From contig JASHQT010000134.1 in the NCBI GenBank assembly GCA_030039005.1, positions 1 through 24,249 on the forward strand: 24,249 nucleotides of DNA, in the 5' to 3' direction. The stretch's first letter is position 1, and every line of letters starts with the position of its first letter. The notes below the pieces were generated by a model, which did not search any database, was not told where the DNA came from, and worked only from the letters and a program-made list of their open reading frames with translations. A program made the position numbers and the translations under genes. Shown in pieces: positions 1 to 8,928 of the stretch. Source of the DNA: Bryobacteraceae bacterium. Lineage in GTDB: Bacteria > Acidobacteriota > Terriglobia > Bryobacterales > Bryobacteraceae.

Positions 1-517
<517 letters not shown>

Positions 518-544
518 TTAGCTCCTCGGAATAATCGGGGCCGG

Positions 545-602
545 GAAACGTTTTTGGAAGCAAACGTTTCGCCTCGCAAAAGGTTGCGTAAACCCTATTT
601 TA
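545..602 (-). promoter_or_regulatory. gyrA leader: inverted repeat and candidate -10
   Basis: A perfect 9-bp inverted repeat, GAAACGTTT (545-553) and AAACGTTTC (562-570), with an 8-nt spacer lies about 31 nt upstream of the gyrA TTG. On the minus strand a -10-like TAAAAT sits at 602-597, which would start the transcript near 590 and put the repeat inside the untranslated leader. No convincing -35 was found. The repeat could be an RNA hairpin, an operator or a supercoiling-sensitive element; which one is inference. Confidence 0.4.
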
Positions 603-655
603 GCAGTCCGTGCACCGTCCGCGCCACTGATTCAGCGGCTAAAAATCGTATGGAA

Positions 656-1234
656 TCAGTGATTTAGCACGTACTCCAGGACTTCTCTCGCGCCCCGATG
701 CTCGGGGGCTAACTCCAGCGCCTTCCGCGCCTGCTTTTCCGCCTCGTGATAGTTCTGCAAGGCCAGCGCCGCGAGCGCGAGATCATAATAAATCGTGGAA
801 ATCGGCGGCCCGATCTCCAACGCCTTTTGGAACTGTTCGCGCGCGTCGGAGAGGCGTCCGGCGCGCGCGTACTCCACCCCCAGATCCACCCGCGCATCGC
901 GATACCGAGGATAAATGCGGATCGCCTTTTCGTATCTTGCGATCGACTGCGGGGTTTTGTGTGCGTCGGCCAGTTTCTGGGCCTCATAAGCTTCCCGCAG
1001 CGCTTTTCTCGGAACGGGATATTCCAGCTCGCGCAGCGACACTACGCCCGCAATTGGCTCCCGAGCCGCGGGAAGTGAAGGGAAAGCACTAGCAACCGGC
1101 GCATCGCCCGACGCGGTCATCAGCGGACTATCGAACGGCCGGGACGCCGGATTCGCACTCCAGGGAAATGGGTAATTTTGCGCTTTCAGGCACATCGTTA
1201 ATGCCACTATTCCGAGAAATCGAATGGTAGACAC
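656..1234 (-). CDS. Secreted TPR-repeat protein
   Basis: A 192-residue protein with a short hydrophobic N-terminus (FLGIVALTMCLKAQ) that looks like a signal peptide, so the protein probably acts outside the cytoplasm. A low-complexity linker rich in Pro, Ala and Ser covers about residues 25-60. Three tetratricopeptide repeats follow: about 95-110 (SIARYEKAIRIYP), 112-143 (DLGVEYARAG ... EQFQKALEIGP) and 146-180 (LALAALALQNYHEAEKQARKALELAPEH). TPRs are protein-binding scaffolds; no catalytic domain is present, so the partner is unknown. The start is a GTG at 1234 with GGGAGG 4 nt upstream. It reads toward gyrA but with 141 bp between them, so it is probably transcribed separately. Confidence 0.8.
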   Translation of the reverse strand: MSTIRFLGIVALTMCLKAQNYPFPWSANPASRPFDSPLMTASGDAPVASAFPSLPAAREPIAGVVSLRELEYPVPRKALREAYEAQKLADAHKTPQSIARYEKAIRIYPRYRDARVDLGVEYARAGRLSDAREQFQKALEIGPPISTIYYDLALAALALQNYHEAEKQARKALELAPEHRGAREVLEYVLNH

Positions 1235-1532
1235 ACTTCCTCCCGAACAAAAACGTTTGAATTTGCGAACGAGGTCGTGGGTTTACGAACGAGGAACGGC
1301 GCAGAGCCGACGGGACTCTAGGAATATCCTAGACTATTCACAAACCCAATACCAATCCAAAGTTTCTATCCTTCCCATAGCGAAGCCCAGCGGGTTCTAT
1401 AGCCGTATGCATGTTTCACCGAATGGAAATTGGCCCGCCCGCCGGTAATTCGTTGTATACTTTGAGACCAATGGCGGAGTGCAGGATTTCTGAAATGGTA
1501 ATGCAATATAGCCGGAGTAACCGCGAAAGCGG
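1235..1532. other. Non-coding 298-bp region with palindrome and direct repeats
   Basis: This divergent intergenic region between the TPR gene (minus) and the small membrane protein (plus) has no credible gene. It contains two copies of TTT(G/A)CGAACGAGG (1262-1274 and 1282-1294), exactly 20 bp apart, and a perfect palindrome TCTAGGA-ATA-TCCTAGA (1317-1333). It is more AT-rich than the surrounding genes, as expected for promoter DNA. The promoters of both flanking genes should lie here, but I could not assign convincing -35/-10 pairs. Confidence 0.5.
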
Positions 1533-1535
1533 GTG
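1514..1535 (+). promoter_or_regulatory. Shine-Dalgarno, GNRA hairpin spacer and GTG start
   Basis: GGAG (1514-1517) is too far from the GTG at 1533 for normal initiation (15 nt). The spacer, however, contains CCGC-GAAA-GCGG (1521-1532), a perfect 4-bp stem with a GNRA tetraloop ending at the start codon. Folding would shorten the effective spacing to a few nucleotides. Structured spacers of this kind are known, for example in phage T4 gene 38. Its use here is inference. The alternative is ATG at 1539 with GGGTGA close upstream. Confidence 0.4.
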
Positions 1536-1994
1536 AATATGCAAGTAGAGGTTACCGCCGCGATCATCGGGGCTGTCTGTACTGCGGGGTTGGGACTCCT
1601 CGTCGGGGCGTTCCAGGAGGACATCACGAATCTACTTCATTTCGCCGCTTCAAGAAGGAATGACTATCTCTTGGGTGAGTGGAATTGCAATTGGGTCACT
1701 ACCCAAGCGCCAAGTCCGCGGGCTCCAATCCAGGACCGCGTCAATCTCACTCAGGTCCGCGGGAATCTCGTCAGAGGCAAAGGTACGACGGCGAATTTCG
1801 GAGATTGGGAAATGGACGGCAGAGTCGCGGAACTGGCTGTCAGTTTCTCGTACGCAGGCCGGAATCAGCATCGCAACCTGCCGGGCGCCATCGTTCTCAA
1901 AAAGATAAACAACGACGAGATGGCGGGAGCCTGGGCGCAGTACTCGCCGAGCGGCGACGTGATCTCCGGCACCACCGTTTGGCGGAGAGCCTAG
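1533..1994 (+). CDS. Small membrane-anchored protein of unknown function
   Basis: A 153-residue protein I do not recognise. Residues about 6-26 (VTAAIIGAVCTAGLGLLVGAF) form one hydrophobic segment near the N-terminus, consistent with a membrane anchor. The remaining ~110 residues look like a beta-rich soluble domain with alternating strands (LLGEWNCNWVT, VAELAVSFSY, EMAGAWAQYSPSGDVISGTTVW); the Trp-rich, glycine-ended strands resemble small lipocalin-like sheets, but no family can be named. The GTG start at 1533 is preferred because of the structured spacer upstream; ATG at 1539 would remove only two residues. It is followed 10 nt later by the SET-domain gene on the same strand, so the two may be co-transcribed. 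Confidence 0.65.
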   Translation: MNMQVEVTAAIIGAVCTAGLGLLVGAFQEDITNLLHFAASRRNDYLLGEWNCNWVTTQAPSPRAPIQDRVNLTQVRGNLVRGKGTTANFGDWEMDGRVAELAVSFSYAGRNQHRNLPGAIVLKKINNDEMAGAWAQYSPSGDVISGTTVWRRA

Positions 1995-2004
1995 GCCCGC
2001 TTCC

Positions 2005-2412
2005 ATGGCTCGTCTCGATACGGGCGTCGAAGTGCGCCGCAGCCTCATCGATGGCAAGGGCGTTTTCAGCCTTGTTCGGTTTCGGCGCGGTCAGCGGCTC
2101 GGCCAGTTGTGGGGCGAAGTGATCTCCGTCGCCGAAGCGGATCGCCGCGCACGCCGGCGCAAGCGGATCGCGATCGTCGAGTTGGATGAGGCGCTAGCCA
2201 TAGACGCCCGTCGCAGCCGTAGCCCCTTCCGCTACATCAACCATTCCTGCCAGCCGAACACGTGGATGCGCATTGGGGACGGCTGGATACGGTTCTACGC
2301 GCGACGAGGCATCAGCCCGGGCGAAGAACTGACCTGCGATTACGGCGAGACTCAGCATGAAGGCATGCTTCCATGCTTGTGCGGATCGCCCCATTGCCGC
2401 GGTTCCCTCTGA
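2005..2412 (+). CDS. SET-domain protein lysine methyltransferase
   Basis: A compact 135-residue protein that is essentially only a SET domain with a short post-SET tail. SET enzymes transfer a methyl group from S-adenosylmethionine to protein lysines. Visible motifs are the N-terminal strand GKGVFSLVRFRRGQ (17-30), the cofactor/substrate core YINHSCQPN (about 77-85), the GEELTCDYGE motif with the conserved Tyr (about 106-115), and the cysteine-rich CLCGSPHCRG end (124-133), resembling the zinc-binding post-SET motif. A variable pre-SET region is absent. The substrate is unknown; bacterial SET proteins have been tied to DNA-binding or ribosomal proteins in other organisms. ATG at 2005 has no strong ribosome site and lies 10 nt after the previous stop, suggesting coupled translation. 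It converges with the permease/peptidase gene, 43 bp away. Confidence 0.88.
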   Translation: MARLDTGVEVRRSLIDGKGVFSLVRFRRGQRLGQLWGEVISVAEADRRARRRKRIAIVELDEALAIDARRSRSPFRYINHSCQPNTWMRIGDGWIRFYARRGISPGEELTCDYGETQHEGMLPCLCGSPHCRGSL

Positions 2413-2455
2413 GTCAATTCCACAAGCTGCCCTCTTCCGCTGAGGTTATAGCGTG

Positions 2456-5400
2456 TTAGCCGCTGATGGCGACTGTTTTGGTGTTGTCGTCGGGAACCCG
2501 ATCGATCAGCAGCAGGAACGGATCGATGCCGGCTTTATCCGGGGCCTCATCTACGGTGAACGTGTAGCTGGCGGGCCCGCTCTTCATCAAAACACGCTGC
2601 CGGTAAAGTGTTTTGCCATACTTCTGGCCCTTCGGCGGTTTGGCGAAGGCCCCGATATCGATCCAGTCGTTCACCGGCACCTCGTGCTCTTCGCCCAGCG
2701 CGTCGGCCTTGAACTTGCGGGCTTCCACCTGGATGGTCACGTCGAACTTGCCGTCGGCGCGCTTGTGCGCTGTGGCCGACGTCGCACGGTTGGAAAACAG
2801 CGTAATGTCATAAAACAAATCCTGGAGCAGGTACTGATACTGGGGCGGAGTTTCGGCGCGCAGCGCGTCCACCAGCGCGTAGGACGTGGGATACGGCGGC
2901 GGCGCGTATCCGTACTGCCCGAGCACCTTCCGCAGCGCGCGGTTCACCGCTTCCTCGCCGATCATCTCTTTCATGTAGTACATCACTACGCTGCCTTTGT
3001 TGTAGTGCACGTAGCCCTGGTTCGAATCCACCGTCAGCAGCGGACGCTCCTTCAGCAGTTCCCTGCCGCGCGAACGCAGATAAGTGTCCATCTCGTATTT
3101 GAGAAACTTGCGCATGATGTCGCGGCCGTACTCTTTTTCCATCACCATGAGCGCCGAATATTGCGCCAGCGTTTCCGATAGCGCCGTGGCGCCCTGCATG
3201 TTCGCGCCCACCACCTGGTGCGCCCACCACTGATGACCCATTTCATGCGCCACCACGTAATAGACCATGTCGATGTCGTTCGGGTCCTTCAGGTTCGCGA
3301 TAAACCCGATGCTTTCCGAATACGGCATCGTTCCTGGAAACGCCTGCGCAAAGCGCGCGATGCGCGGGAATTCGATGATCCGTGCCTCTTTCTGCGGATA
3401 AGGTCCAAAATTCCGCGTGTAATATTCGAAGGATTTCTCCACCGAGCGCAGCATCTTCGGCACGTTCCAGGGCTGTTCCTTCAAATAATAAACTTCGATC
3501 TTGATGCCATTCCACTCCTTCCGCGCCACCGTGTAATCCGCGGACAGGAACGAATAAAAGTTCAGTGCGTAATGGTCCAGCTTGTACCGGTAGTAGCGCC
3601 GTCCCCCGGCCTTCCACTCGCATTCGAGCGATCCCGGCGCCACCGCGATCTGATCGGGCGTTGTGGAAAGGGTGGTTTCCACATTCACCCAATCGGAGTT
3701 GTTGCTGATGTAGCTGTTCATGCAATCGGCGCTGCAGTTGCGCTCCAGCGCCGGCATCGGATCCTTCTCCTTTAGCCCGAATTTCCTGCGCCGGTTTTTA
3801 TTAGTCAACTCGCGCGGCGCCTGGTAGCCGATCTGGGGCGAAACATCGGCGTTGTTGAAAAAAGTCCCGTTCTCGACGATTTGCAGCACGCCCACGCTGT
3901 TCTCAAACCCGCGCGGCTCGCGCTTCACCGTGAATCGGAAGTGCCTTTGCTCGCCAGGCTGCAGCGGTGGATTCAGATCGTAGATCCGGTAGCGCAAGCG
4001 CTTGTCGTCCTGACGGAGCTGGGCGCCGTCGATGGCGATCTCGGTCTCAAAGTCTGGACCTGCATAGCTCACGTGCAGCACCGGGATGGGCTTGGCGGTT
4101 TTGTTTTCGATGATCGTGTCGGCGCGCATCGTGGCAGCGCGGCGCTCCGGATGGAGATCGATCGCGTATTTCAAATCCACGAAACGCGGCTGCGGCAGGT
4201 TCTCGTATTTCTTGTAGGCTTTCTCGTAATCGGCCGCGATGTGGTCGTTATCGTCCTCGCTCAGGACCGTATTCAGCACTTTCGTGTTGTAATAAATCCA
4301 TCCGCCCGTGCCCGCGAATGCCGCGAGTAGCAGCGCCGCCGCCGCGCGCCAGCCGGGAGTAAAGCGCAGCCGCGCCTGATCGAGCCTGACTTTCCATCCG
4401 TGGTCCCGCCCCCGCTGCCAAAGCAGGATGCTGGCGACGGAAAGTATCCCGCAAAACAGCATCCAATACACCGTGAACCAGGTCCAGCTTGTCCAGTACG
4501 GAGCGAATCCGAAGAAATCGGAGTACGTCGTGTCCGGCCGCGAACCGAACTGCACCAGCCGCGTATCCACGTGCAGCGGACGCCACACAAACAAGTTCGC
4601 AATGGAGAACGCGATAAACGCAAAATATCCGATGTACTTGTTAGGCGAAATGACGTGGAGAAAATATGCCAGCACGGCATAAAACACGAAAATCGTGAAA
4701 TCCATTCCCAGCAATTCCGTGAGCCACAAACCGATCTGGTAGCGCTGGTAGCCGTTCAATGCCTGCATCAGAAGGCCCGCCAGCATCGCGACGCAGACGA
4801 TCGCGAAGATGGCGAACAATAGCGCCGCGAGCTTGGAGGCATAGCTCGGCCAATCTGGATGCGGCGTCGCGTCTTCGATTTCGTCCATGCGCGCGTCGCG
4901 CTCCTTCCAGATCAGGACGCCCGCGTAGTAGGTGATCATGGCCAGCAAAAACAGGTACAGCGTGCCCTGAATCACTTCGATCAGCCGGTACGTCACCGGG
5001 AAAAACGTGTTGCCGTAACCTTCCGATTGGCTCAGGATGATGCTTGGAATCGTATTCAGCAGCGCGGCGCAGGTGATCACGATAAAAGACGTCGATTTCG
5101 CCAGGCCGAGGAATTCCACCCGGAATCCGTTCCAAAGCTGCGCCCACTGCGCCCCAAGTCCCAAGGATTGATGTAATTCAGGCAGCACCACGGCCGCCGC
5201 GCGAGGCTGTTCTTCCGCTGACGCTTCGGCGCCGTGCTTCTTGCGTGCCGCGCGCTCCTCGAAGCGGAACCGCGAATAGGCGAAAACGAAAATGCCCGCG
5301 CCCACCGCCAGCCAGATGACGCGATTCCACAGCAGCAATCCGCTATAGCCGATGGCCAAGTGATTCTTCTCCGCCACCGTCATGTATTTCGTCGCCAGCG

Positions 5401-6049
5401 CGAACGTCCGGATGCCGAACGGATCGAGCATCGCCGCCCACGTTTCATGCTGGATGTCGGTGATCAGCGCCGAGCCCACGCCGTAGCCGGTCAACAAAAT
5501 CAGCCCGCCCACGAACGAAGCCACTGTGCTGCGCGTCAGCACCGCGATGGCGAAAATCACCGCCGCGATAAAAAGCGTGTTGGGGATCGCAAACACCAGA
5601 ATGCCGTAGAGGTGCGCGGTCCAATTCACGGGGCCCCAGCGCTCCGCGTCCACCCACGGCATCCACTGGCCCACCAGAATCCCGATCGACACGCCCAGCA
5701 TCGGGATCGCCGCGATCAGCGCCGAACCGAGATAGCGGCCGGCCAAATAATCGATCTTCTTCAGCGGCGTGACGAACAAAAGCTGGCTGGTATTGCACGC
5801 GAAATCGCGCGACGCCGCGGAATTCACGAACGCGACGGTCATCAGCAGCGTCAGCAGGCCCATAATCGAGTAGTAGTTCTCGATCACGAACGGCGCGTTG
5901 CGATACGTGTTCTCCAGCGCCGAGCCCACGATGATCTGATCGGTGGACGTCGCACCGAACACCATCAGCGCGATGACCGCCAGGAATATCCACAGCATCC
6001 ACGATCGCAGCCAATAGCGAATCTCAAAACCGAAGAAATGGACTAGCAT
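2456..6049 (-). CDS. ABC-2-type permease fused to M1-family metallopeptidase
   Basis: A 1197-residue fusion. The first ~550 residues are membrane permease with roughly twelve hydrophobic segments in two sets (14-34 to about 260, and about 320-540), the second including a WKERDARMDEIEDATP cytoplasmic loop typical of ABC-2 permeases. A further hydrophobic segment (about 565-585) leads into a large extracytoplasmic part carrying a gluzincin peptidase: HEMGH at 935-939 (zinc ligands H935 and H939, base E936), third ligand E959 in LSETLAQY, and a Tyr-containing YNKGSVVMYYMKE element. The spacing from H939 to E959 is 19 residues rather than the usual 18 of M1 enzymes, as I recall for this fused subfamily. 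It starts 9 bp after the ABC ATPase gene, whose stop overlaps the TAGGAG ribosome site, so the pair form one transporter. The substrate is unknown; peptide export coupled to cleavage is a reasonable inference. Confidence 0.92.
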   Translation of the reverse strand: MLVHFFGFEIRYWLRSWMLWIFLAVIALMVFGATSTDQIIVGSALENTYRNAPFVIENYYSIMGLLTLLMTVAFVNSAASRDFACNTSQLLFVTPLKKIDYLAGRYLGSALIAAIPMLGVSIGILVGQWMPWVDAERWGPVNWTAHLYGILVFAIPNTLFIAAVIFAIAVLTRSTVASFVGGLILLTGYGVGSALITDIQHETWAAMLDPFGIRTFALATKYMTVAEKNHLAIGYSGLLLWNRVIWLAVGAGIFVFAYSRFRFEERAARKKHGAEASAEEQPRAAAVVLPELHQSLGLGAQWAQLWNGFRVEFLGLAKSTSFIVITCAALLNTIPSIILSQSEGYGNTFFPVTYRLIEVIQGTLYLFLLAMITYYAGVLIWKERDARMDEIEDATPHPDWPSYASKLAALLFAIFAIVCVAMLAGLLMQALNGYQRYQIGLWLTELLGMDFTIFVFYAVLAYFLHVISPNKYIGYFAFIAFSIANLFVWRPLHVDTRLVQFGSRPDTTYSDFFGFAPYWTSWTWFTVYWMLFCGILSVASILLWQRGRDHGWKVRLDQARLRFTPGWRAAAALLLAAFAGTGGWIYYNTKVLNTVLSEDDNDHIAADYEKAYKKYENLPQPRFVDLKYAIDLHPERRAATMRADTIIENKTAKPIPVLHVSYAGPDFETEIAIDGAQLRQDDKRLRYRIYDLNPPLQPGEQRHFRFTVKREPRGFENSVGVLQIVENGTFFNNADVSPQIGYQAPRELTNKNRRRKFGLKEKDPMPALERNCSADCMNSYISNNSDWVNVETTLSTTPDQIAVAPGSLECEWKAGGRRYYRYKLDHYALNFYSFLSADYTVARKEWNGIKIEVYYLKEQPWNVPKMLRSVEKSFEYYTRNFGPYPQKEARIIEFPRIARFAQAFPGTMPYSESIGFIANLKDPNDIDMVYYVVAHEMGHQWWAHQVVGANMQGATALSETLAQYSALMVMEKEYGRDIMRKFLKYEMDTYLRSRGRELLKERPLLTVDSNQGYVHYNKGSVVMYYMKEMIGEEAVNRALRKVLGQYGYAPPPYPTSYALVDALRAETPPQYQYLLQDLFYDITLFSNRATSATAHKRADGKFDVTIQVEARKFKADALGEEHEVPVNDWIDIGAFAKPPKGQKYGKTLYRQRVLMKSGPASYTFTVDEAPDKAGIDPFLLLIDRVPDDNTKTVAISG

Positions 6050-6058
6050 GATCGGCTC

Positions 6059-6931
6059 CTACTGCAGCCCGGAAATCCGCGCGAAGAACACGTCTTCCAG
6101 GTCCGCCGGAACCGGTTGAAACCCGTCCCCCGGCGGCTCGCTGCTGAAGATGTGAACCAGTGGGCGCCCGGCGATCAGTTTGCTCGAAATCACACGGTAG
6201 CGCTGGCTATATTCGGCGATTTCCAGTTTTTGAATGGACTTCTGCCAGATTTTTCCGGCGAGTGCGCCCACGGCGTCCTCGGGCACGCCCGCGAAGAGCA
6301 CACGCCCTTCATGGATGATCGCCATGTTGGTGCACAGCTCCATCACGTCCTCCACGATGTGCGTCGAAAGGATAACGATCACGTTCTCGCCGATCTCGGA
6401 AAGCAGATTGTAGAAGCGGTTGCGTTCGCCCGGGTCGAGGCCGGCCGTAGGCTCATCCACAATGAGCAGTTGCGGATTGCCGATCAGCGCCTGCGCGATG
6501 CCGAAGCGCTGCCGCATCCCGCCCGAGAACCCGGCCAGCGCCTTCTTGCGCACGTCCATCAGGTTCGTTCGCGCGAGCAGCGATTGCACCAGTTCCTTGC
6601 GCTCCTTGCGGTTCACGAAGCCCTTCAGCAGCGCCAGGTGGTCCAGCATATCCTGCGCTGAAATTCTTGGATATACGCCGAAATCCTGCGGCAAATATCC
6701 GAGAAGGCTCCGGACTTTGTCTTTTTCGCGCAGCACGTCGATGTCGCCCAGCCCGATCCGGCCGCTGTCCGGTTCCTGCAGAGTCGCGATGGTGCGCATC
6801 AGGGTAGACTTGCCCGCTCCGTTGGGCCCCAGCAGCCCGTACATTCCGTGCGGGATCGTGAGCGTCACGTTGTCCAGCGCCCGGACGCCGTTCGAATAAG
6901 TCTTGGATAAATTCTCGATGCGAAGGTCCAT
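6059..6931 (-). CDS. ABC transporter ATP-binding protein
   Basis: The 290-residue cytoplasmic ATPase that should drive the adjacent permease/peptidase. All nucleotide-binding motifs are intact: Walker A GPNGAGKST (35-43), Q-loop Gln82, signature FSGGMRQR (135-142), Walker B LLIVDEP (155-161), D-loop and switch His191 (ILSTHIVED). The C-terminal ~80 residues form the extra domain common in ABC-2/drug-type ATPases. The ATG has AAGGA upstream with good spacing. It follows the second TolC-like gene by 59 bp and precedes the permease gene by 9 bp. By sequence type it belongs with exporters, not importers: no binding protein is encoded nearby. Confidence 0.95.
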   Translation of the reverse strand: MDLRIENLSKTYSNGVRALDNVTLTIPHGMYGLLGPNGAGKSTLMRTIATLQEPDSGRIGLGDIDVLREKDKVRSLLGYLPQDFGVYPRISAQDMLDHLALLKGFVNRKERKELVQSLLARTNLMDVRKKALAGFSGGMRQRFGIAQALIGNPQLLIVDEPTAGLDPGERNRFYNLLSEIGENVIVILSTHIVEDVMELCTNMAIIHEGRVLFAGVPEDAVGALAGKIWQKSIQKLEIAEYSQRYRVISSKLIAGRPLVHIFSSEPPGDGFQPVPADLEDVFFARISGLQ

Positions 6932-6990
6932 GGGATTTCCTTAACATACGTCCGCTGGCGCCGTCCGGTTCCAGGATACTGAGGGGCGCA

Positions 6991-8928
6991 TCACGGCCGC
7001 GCCGGTCCGTTCGCCGTCTGGGGCGTCGAAACCCGCGTCACCTTCCCGCTCTTGGCTTCCTCGATGTTGATGTGATTGGCTTCGAGCGTAGTGCCGAGCG
7101 TCTGGTCCAGCCCCACGCGCGCGTTCACATAGCCCACGCGCGCCGCCAATTCCGCCGATTGCGCGTTGATCAGGTCGCGCTGCGCCGTGGCGACGTTATA
7201 GGGCGTCGATGCCCCCAGCCGGTAGCGCCTCTGCTCGGCGTCGAAAAGCTGCTGCTGGAGATCGCGATTCTGCAGTGCCGCTTCGTAGCGCGCGCGCGCC
7301 TGCTGCAACGCCACCACGCCGTTTCGCACGTCGACCTCCACCTGGTTGAGATCCTTGCGATTACTGAGTTGGGTTTGGCGCAGGCTCAACAGGTCGATGG
7401 CATAATCGGCTTGCGCCTGCCGGTTGCGGATCGGCTCTTGAAAAAATGCGCCCACGATTTCGGTCGCAAAATCGCGCTGGAAAACCTGGCTCAGCGCGTC
7501 TCCGATGCCGCCGTGAAATCGCCCCGGCGAGGTCTCGACCAACCCATCCTCGTACACTGTCTTGGGCGCACCCGCCAGACCGGCCTGGCTTTCCACCCCC
7601 ACGCCCTGTAGCGTCGGTAGAATACCATTCTTGGTTCCAAGCGTGTTTACCTCGCTCGCTTTTTCGTTGGCCGCCTCCGCCGCCAGGTCCGGCCTTTGCG
7701 CCAGCGCCTCTTCGACCATTTGACCCACCGCCGGCAGATTGTCGCTGGGGGGAACCGTGATGGAATCAATGGGAATCATGCGCACGCCTTCCAGCACCGG
7801 GTCGGTTGTTCCGGTGCGGCTGATCAAACCCTCCAGCGTGAGTTCCTGCTGCCGCAGCGCCGCGTCGGAATCTTCCACGGCCTGCGCGCTGGACGCCGCT
7901 TGGGACTCGGCGGAGCTCAGGTCGCTCGGCGCCGTCGCGCCCAGCTCGATTTGCCGCTTCACGTCCGTAACGAACGTTTGCGCGGTTTCCGACGCGTTGC
8001 GCTTGGCCCGCAGATCCTCGTAATCCGCCGCCAGCGTGTAATACGCATTCAGAACCTGGGTCACCACGCCGATCACCTGGTTCTTGAAATTCAGATCCGT
8101 AGTTTTCAGGTTCATCCGCGATACCGTGATCGTGCGCGCGTTCGCCGCCACGCCGAATCCGCGCAGAAAATTGTATTGAATGGATACCGCCGCGCTGGGC
8201 GCCACCGTCGGGTTCAGCACGTCGGTGGGTGCGTTCTCGCTCAAATAATGCTCGCTGTAGCTCACCGTCACGATGCCGCCGCTGATCAATCCTTGCTGGT
8301 AGCTGCCAGAGTATCCGTGCGTGGTCTGCACCAGGTTCAATACCTCGCTTTGCACCGAATCGGGCTGCGGTGAACTGATGTGGCTGAACGTGCTGGTCTC
8401 CTGAATAATCGGATCCAGCGTAGGAGTCACCGGCCCGATCTGCGAAATGGTCGCGTTGGCGGTGCGGCCCGTCGTTGTGGTTACGGCCGGCGCCGTTACG
8501 TTCGCGGCCGCCTGGCTTCCGGAGACACCCTGGCCCGTTGCCACCTGCCCGGCTTGTGCGGCGCCGCTCGGAACACCGGGCAACGCGCCGCCCGCTTGCG
8601 CCCGCTCCAGCTGCCATGCGGAGATGAACGGATTGTAGCGGCTCACCTCGAGGTCGAGGTTGTTTTCGAGCGCCAGCGCGATGGCGTCCTGCGCCGTCAG
8701 ATAAAGCATTCCCGCGCGAACCAACTGGCGCAATCTTTCCGAATTCGAAGTTCGGATGGGCGGCACCGTAACCGCCATATAAGGCCGGAGCATCTCCGGC
8801 GCTTGCGGCCGCACGGGCGCGATATCCTGCGCCCACAGTACTGACGCCAGGCACGACATGGCAACAATGTGCCTGCATCGCCAACCGCCAATAGCCGACT
8901 GCGCGCGAACGTCAGTGAGCGCCCTCAT
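6991..8928 (-). CDS. TolC-family outer-membrane efflux protein (copy 2)
   Basis: A 645-residue protein of the outer-membrane efflux (OEP/TolC) family. The N-terminal 34 residues end in a hydrophobic stretch and SVLWAQ, a likely signal peptide with an unusually long n-region. LTAQDAIALALENNLDLEV (about 78-96) is the classic start of an OEP repeat, and two OEP halves follow, with coiled-coil helices (DLRAKRNASETAQTFV; VDVRNGVVALQQARARYEAA) and the final LGTTLEANHI. The Gly/Ala/Thr-rich stretch about 110-170 is an insertion relative to ordinary TolC. ATG at 8928 overlaps the previous gene's TGA (ATGA) with GGGAGG 6 nt upstream, so translation is coupled. It is a diverged paralogue of the upstream gene and probably works with the downstream ABC transporter. 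Confidence 0.9.
   Translation of the reverse strand: MRALTDVRAQSAIGGWRCRHIVAMSCLASVLWAQDIAPVRPQAPEMLRPYMAVTVPPIRTSNSERLRQLVRAGMLYLTAQDAIALALENNLDLEVSRYNPFISAWQLERAQAGGALPGVPSGAAQAGQVATGQGVSGSQAAANVTAPAVTTTTGRTANATISQIGPVTPTLDPIIQETSTFSHISSPQPDSVQSEVLNLVQTTHGYSGSYQQGLISGGIVTVSYSEHYLSENAPTDVLNPTVAPSAAVSIQYNFLRGFGVAANARTITVSRMNLKTTDLNFKNQVIGVVTQVLNAYYTLAADYEDLRAKRNASETAQTFVTDVKRQIELGATAPSDLSSAESQAASSAQAVEDSDAALRQQELTLEGLISRTGTTDPVLEGVRMIPIDSITVPPSDNLPAVGQMVEEALAQRPDLAAEAANEKASEVNTLGTKNGILPTLQGVGVESQAGLAGAPKTVYEDGLVETSPGRFHGGIGDALSQVFQRDFATEIVGAFFQEPIRNRQAQADYAIDLLSLRQTQLSNRKDLNQVEVDVRNGVVALQQARARYEAALQNRDLQQQLFDAEQRRYRLGASTPYNVATAQRDLINAQSAELAARVGYVNARVGLDQTLGTTLEANHINIEEAKSGKVTRVSTPQTANGPARP

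Noticed and set aside
626..660. 8-bp inverted repeat ACTGATTC/GAATCAGT at the end of the TPR gene as a terminator
   Set aside because: The 19-nt loop is large and no T-run follows on the minus strand.
2413..2455. Terminator between the convergent SET and permease genes
   Set aside because: No GC-rich stem followed by a T-run on either strand.
5234..6046. 270-aa plus-strand frame antisense to the permease gene
   Set aside because: Extremely Arg/His/Gln-rich, no family features, and the permease frame is clearly coding.
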